DNA from: Sphingomonas elodea ATCC 31461
GTDB lineage: Bacteria > Pseudomonadota > Alphaproteobacteria > Sphingomonadales > Sphingomonadaceae
Direction: 5' to 3'
Length of the DNA stretch: 64,000 bases
Assembly: GCF_000226955.1 (NCBI RefSeq)
Contig: NZ_AGFU01000021.1
Coordinates: 1-64,000, forward strand
Part shown: positions 61,223-64,000 of the stretch, in pieces
Layout: each line of letters begins with the position of its first letter
How positions within the stretch are numbered: position 1 is the stretch's first letter
Translations under genes and position numbers: made by a program
The notes under the pieces: model-generated
Told to the model about the DNA's origin: nothing
Seen by the model: the letters and a program-made list of their open reading frames with translations, nothing else
Databases searched by the model: none

Positions 61223-61308
61223 CGGCAGGTTCACCACCCTCGTTCGCGCCGAATTCACCGCCCCTGGCTTATGTCAGACATGTACCTCGGATAGGTGAAG
61301 AGGGGCGT

Positions 61309-61629
61309 GTGAGCGTAACGGGTGCCAAGCTGGCGAGCGCCGACGATCGGTTGGCGCATCGCGACCAAGTCGAGCATCGCACCCGTGCGATCGGCCCGGA
61401 CGGGACGTCGCTGGCGTTTCTGGTCGTCAATATCTCCCAGCAGGGTCTGATGGCGCGGTGCAACGCCACGCTGGAAGCCGGCGATCTGGTCCGCGTCCGT
61501 CTCCCGCTGGTCGGGGAAACCGGGGCGGAGATCCGGTGGTCGCTGGGCGGGCGCATCGGCTGCCAGTTCCTCCAGCCGATCCCACCGGCCGACTACGCCC
61601 CGCTGCTGGCCTCGCTGCGCACCCGTTGA
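61309..61629 (+). CDS. Single-domain PilZ protein
   Basis: A 106-residue cytoplasmic protein, probably binding cyclic-di-GMP. The start is GTG 61309, preceded by GAAGAGG. The N-terminal HRDQVEHRTRAI stands where the RxxxR motif is expected (Arg present but spacing imperfect), and the second motif is VVNISQQGLMARC (N-x-S-x-x-G). The rest (GDLVRVRLPLVGETGAEIRWSLGGRIGCQFLQPI) is a clear PilZ barrel ending. Its stop directly abuts the stop of recG on the other strand, with no spacer. Confidence 0.88.
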   Translation: MSVTGAKLASADDRLAHRDQVEHRTRAIGPDGTSLAFLVVNISQQGLMARCNATLEAGDLVRVRLPLVGETGAEIRWSLGGRIGCQFLQPIPPADYAPLLASLRTR

Positions 61630-63693
61630 TCAGCCGGCGCGGAGCAGCCCCACCGCTGCATCGCGCTCGAACAGATACAGCGCCACGCGCGCCGCCTGCC
61701 CCCGCTCACCCTTGAGCCCGCCGTCGCGATCGACCAGCAGCCGGGCATCGCTATTGGCGGCGGGCAGCAGCGCCCCGAGCATGTCCGGCTCGGCCAGGCG
61801 GAACTGCATGTCGCCCGATTGCCGCGTGCCGAGCAGTTCGCCTGCGCCGCGCAGCCGCAGATCTTCCTCGGCGATGCGGAAGCCGTCATTGCTCTCGCGC
61901 ATCAGCGCCAGTCGCGCCCGTGCGGTTTCGCTGAGATGGTTGCCGCGCAGCAGCACGCAGACAGAACGCCCCCCGCCCCGCCCCACGCGGCCGCGCAGCT
62001 GGTGGAGCTGGGCGAGGCCGAAGCGATCGGCATGCTCGATCACGATCAGCGTCGCATTGGGCACATCCACCCCGACCTCAATCACCGTGGTCGCGACCAG
62101 CACGCCAAGTTCGCCCGCCGAGAAGCGCGCCATCACCGCGTCCTTCTCCGGACCCTTCATCCGGCCATGGATCAGCCCAACCTTGTCGCCGAAATGCGCC
62201 TGCAACTCGGCCGCGCGCGCCTCGGCGGCGGCAAGGTCGCTCTTCTCGCTCTCCTCGACCAGCGGACACACCCAATAGGCCTGCCCGCCGCCCGCCAGAT
62301 GCCGCCCGAGCCCGCCGACGACTTCGCCCAGGCGCTCTTCCGAGATCACGCTGGTCTCGATCGGCTGGCGACCCGGCGGCATTTCGTCCAGACGACTGAC
62401 GTCCATCTCGCCATATTGGGCAAGCGTGAGCGTGCGCGGGATCGGCGTCGCGGTCATCACCAGCAGATGCGGCGGGCGCTCCGCTTTCGCCTGGAGCATC
62501 ATGCGCTGGGCGACGCCGAAGCGGTGCTGCTCGTCCACGACCACCAGCCCGAGGTCGCGATAGGTCACGCCGTCCTGAAAGATCGCATGGGTGCCGATCA
62601 GGATGTCGATCGTGCCGGCGGCCAGCCCCATCAGCGTCGCTTCGCGCGCCTTGCCCTTGTCGCGGCCGGTTAGGATCGCGACGTTGACACCGAGCGGGGC
62701 GAGCGTGCGGCTAAGCGTCTCGTAATGCTGGCGGGCGAGGATTTCGGTCGGGGCCAGCAGCGCGCCCTGCGCCCCCGCCTCCGCCGCGATCAGCAGCGCC
62801 ATCGTCGCCACCAAGGTCTTGCCCGAGCCGACATCGCCCTGGAGCATCCGCAGCATCGGCTGGGTCTGCGCCATATCGCCTTCGATCTCGGCAATGGTGC
62901 GGCTCTGCGCGCCGGTGGGGGCGTAGGGGAGCTTCAGCTTGTCGCGCAGCCGTCCGTCGCCGGCGAGCGGCCGCCCGCGCTTCGCCCGCGCCTCGCCGCG
63001 CACCAGCAGCAGCGCGAGCTGATTGGCGAACACCTCGTCATAGGCGAGACGCTCGCGCGCCTTGGCATCGGCGGGATCGGCATGAATGCGCGCGATCGCC
63101 TCGCGCCAGTCGGGCCAGCCCTTCTGCGCCTTGAGACTCGGCTCGATCCATTCGGGGAGTTCGGGCGCGCGCTCTATCGCCTGCGCGGCCAGCGCGGCGA
63201 TGCGTTTGGAGGTGATGCCTTCGGAGCAGGGATAGATCGCCTCGCGCCCGCCGACGCTCTCGACCTGATCGAGCGGCAGGACATGGTCCGGATGGACCAT
63301 CTGCAGGTCCTGGCCATAATGTTCGAGCTTGCCCGAGACCCAGCGCGGCTCGTTCAGCGGCAACAGCTTCTTGGCCCAGCCCGAGCTGCCGCCGAAATAG
63401 ACGAGGGAGACGTGGTTGCCATGCGCGTCGACCGCCTGCACCCGCGCGGGCGAGCGCGGGCCGCCGCCGAAGCGATATTGCACGGGCGTGAGGGTGATCG
63501 CGATCACCTTGCCCGAATCGGCCATGTCGAGTTCGTCGCGCGGGATTCGATCGACGAATCCGGTCGGCAGGTGGAAGGCGATATCCACCACCCGCGCCAG
63601 TCCCAGCTTCTCCATCGGCTTCGCCAGCGCGGGGCCGATACCCTTCAGCGCAGTGACTTCGGCGAACAGCGGGTTGAGAAGCTCGGGACGCAT
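61630..63693 (-). CDS. recG: ATP-dependent DNA helicase RecG
   Basis: Branch-migration helicase for stalled forks and Holliday junctions. It has 687 residues. The N-terminal wedge (OB fold) covers about 50-150. Helicase motifs: LQGDVGSGKTLVA (Walker A), VVVDEQHRFGV (DEQH box), MTATPIPRTLTLAQYG (motif III), and ATTVIEVGVDVPNATLIVIEHADRFGLAQLHQLRGRVGRG (motifs V-VI). The family C-terminal TRQSGDMQFRLAE is present. It is preceded on the same strand by the small FlbD-like gene, 41 nt upstream, and may be cotranscribed with it. Confidence 0.96.
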   Translation of the reverse strand: MRPELLNPLFAEVTALKGIGPALAKPMEKLGLARVVDIAFHLPTGFVDRIPRDELDMADSGKVIAITLTPVQYRFGGGPRSPARVQAVDAHGNHVSLVYFGGSSGWAKKLLPLNEPRWVSGKLEHYGQDLQMVHPDHVLPLDQVESVGGREAIYPCSEGITSKRIAALAAQAIERAPELPEWIEPSLKAQKGWPDWREAIARIHADPADAKARERLAYDEVFANQLALLLVRGEARAKRGRPLAGDGRLRDKLKLPYAPTGAQSRTIAEIEGDMAQTQPMLRMLQGDVGSGKTLVATMALLIAAEAGAQGALLAPTEILARQHYETLSRTLAPLGVNVAILTGRDKGKAREATLMGLAAGTIDILIGTHAIFQDGVTYRDLGLVVVDEQHRFGVAQRMMLQAKAERPPHLLVMTATPIPRTLTLAQYGEMDVSRLDEMPPGRQPIETSVISEERLGEVVGGLGRHLAGGGQAYWVCPLVEESEKSDLAAAEARAAELQAHFGDKVGLIHGRMKGPEKDAVMARFSAGELGVLVATTVIEVGVDVPNATLIVIEHADRFGLAQLHQLRGRVGRGGGRSVCVLLRGNHLSETARARLALMRESNDGFRIAEEDLRLRGAGELLGTRQSGDMQFRLAEPDMLGALLPAANSDARLLVDRDGGLKGERGQAARVALYLFERDAAVGLLRAG

Positions 63694-63734
63694 CGCCCCG
63701 CCCTATCGTGCGGCGGGGCGGCTGACAAATCGTG

Positions 63735-63977
63735 TCAGGCGTTGAGGAAAATCGGGCTGTGGCTGGCCAGCGCCGCCTCGATCGCCTGCACCACTTCTGG
63801 CACCGACGAGCCGATCACCACCTCATGATCCTTGCCAAACGAAATCACGCCGACATCCTCGCCGGCCATGTTGATCGTGCTTACGGTACGCACCGAAGCA
63901 ATGTTGACGAGCATCGGTTCCCCGTTGATCGACTTCAGCATTACGAAACGAAGCTTGTTGCTCAACGACTCGCTCAT
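63735..63977 (-). CDS. Small FlbD-like hypothetical protein
   Basis: An 80-residue protein starting at ATG 63977, preceded by AGGGAAAAG. The pattern LKSINGEPMLVNIASVRTVST...GVISFGKDHEVVIGSSVPEVVQAIEAAL recalls the small FlbD family (NGEP, VN, then a beta hairpin and VxExVxxI helix), known from flagellar operons, but no flagellar gene is near. It may simply be a stand-alone member of that small fold. Function unknown. Confidence 0.7.
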   Translation of the reverse strand: MSESLSNKLRFVMLKSINGEPMLVNIASVRTVSTINMAGEDVGVISFGKDHEVVIGSSVPEVVQAIEAALASHSPIFLNA

Positions 63978-64000
63978 CTTTTCCCTAGCCCTACACACCC

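Noticed and set aside
61223-61308. tRNA or other stable RNA after tyrS
   Set aside because: No cloverleaf, T-loop GTTCGAATC-type sequence or acceptor stem could be found here or in the other intergenic gaps.

Overview
The window is high-GC proteobacterial DNA and looks like a chromosome segment of a sphingomonad (Sphingomonas and relatives, Alphaproteobacteria). This is inferred from an alphaproteobacterial-type SOS box (GTTC-N7-GTTC) in front of lexA, the neighbourhood moeA / lexA / comEC / gltX / gltA, DUF2336, PilZ and TamAB-type proteins, and dense packing with many ATGA/GTGA overlaps. No rRNA, tRNA, CRISPR array, prophage or classical IS transposase was seen.

Layout. 1-12 kb is a catabolic block: a partial FAD/NAD(P) protein, tyrosine degradation (hppD, hmgA), a small Rieske protein, then leucine/isovalerate degradation (isovaleryl-CoA dehydrogenase and both methylcrotonyl-CoA carboxylase subunits) with translationally coupled accessory genes (NTF2-like, DUF3088, GNAT, MaoC, flavin amine oxidase). 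The leucine operon is interrupted at 6.59-7.07 kb by a DUF559 endonuclease-like gene bracketed by two 58-nt inverted repeats with covarying internal hairpins. This is the most unusual structure in the window. 12-24 kb holds a small low-GC patch, a Baeyer-Villiger-type monooxygenase, tamB/tamA, a MarR regulator with a palindromic operator candidate, a possible orphan sRNA with a strong terminator, prepilin peptidase and a thiolase. 23.4-25.1 kb contains a second inverted-repeat pair (about 82-86 nt each) around an SH3 gene and a hydroxyacid dehydrogenase.

25-34.5 kb: nitronate monooxygenase family protein, GT4 glycosyltransferase, alpha/beta hydrolase, SelO, astD, a multi-PilZ protein, moeA and lexA. 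34.5-37.1 kb is an accessory pocket (low-GC non-coding DNA, an unknown secreted protein, a subclass B3 metallo-beta-lactamase) lying between lexA and comEC. 37-44.7 kb: comEC, gltX, gltA, a cytoplasmic ricin-type lectin and an ABC exporter. 44.8-49 kb is a sugar-use operon (GH97 glycosidase, SGNH hydrolase, FucP-type transporter) with a LacI-like operator candidate.

49-64 kb: L,D-transpeptidase, a lipoprotein, two hypotheticals with palindromic operator candidates nearby, a DUF885 protein, a WDRG-repeat secreted protein, a PAS histidine kinase coupled to DUF2336, a nucleotidyltransferase/membrane protein coupled to a NamZ-like (DUF1343) muramidase and a DOMON-like protein, MgtC, tyrS (whose S4-domain 3' end has clearly different base composition), a PilZ protein, recG and a small FlbD-like protein. 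Start codons were chosen by ribosome-binding site, domain start and gene overlap. Large ORFs antisense to these genes were treated as high-GC shadows.
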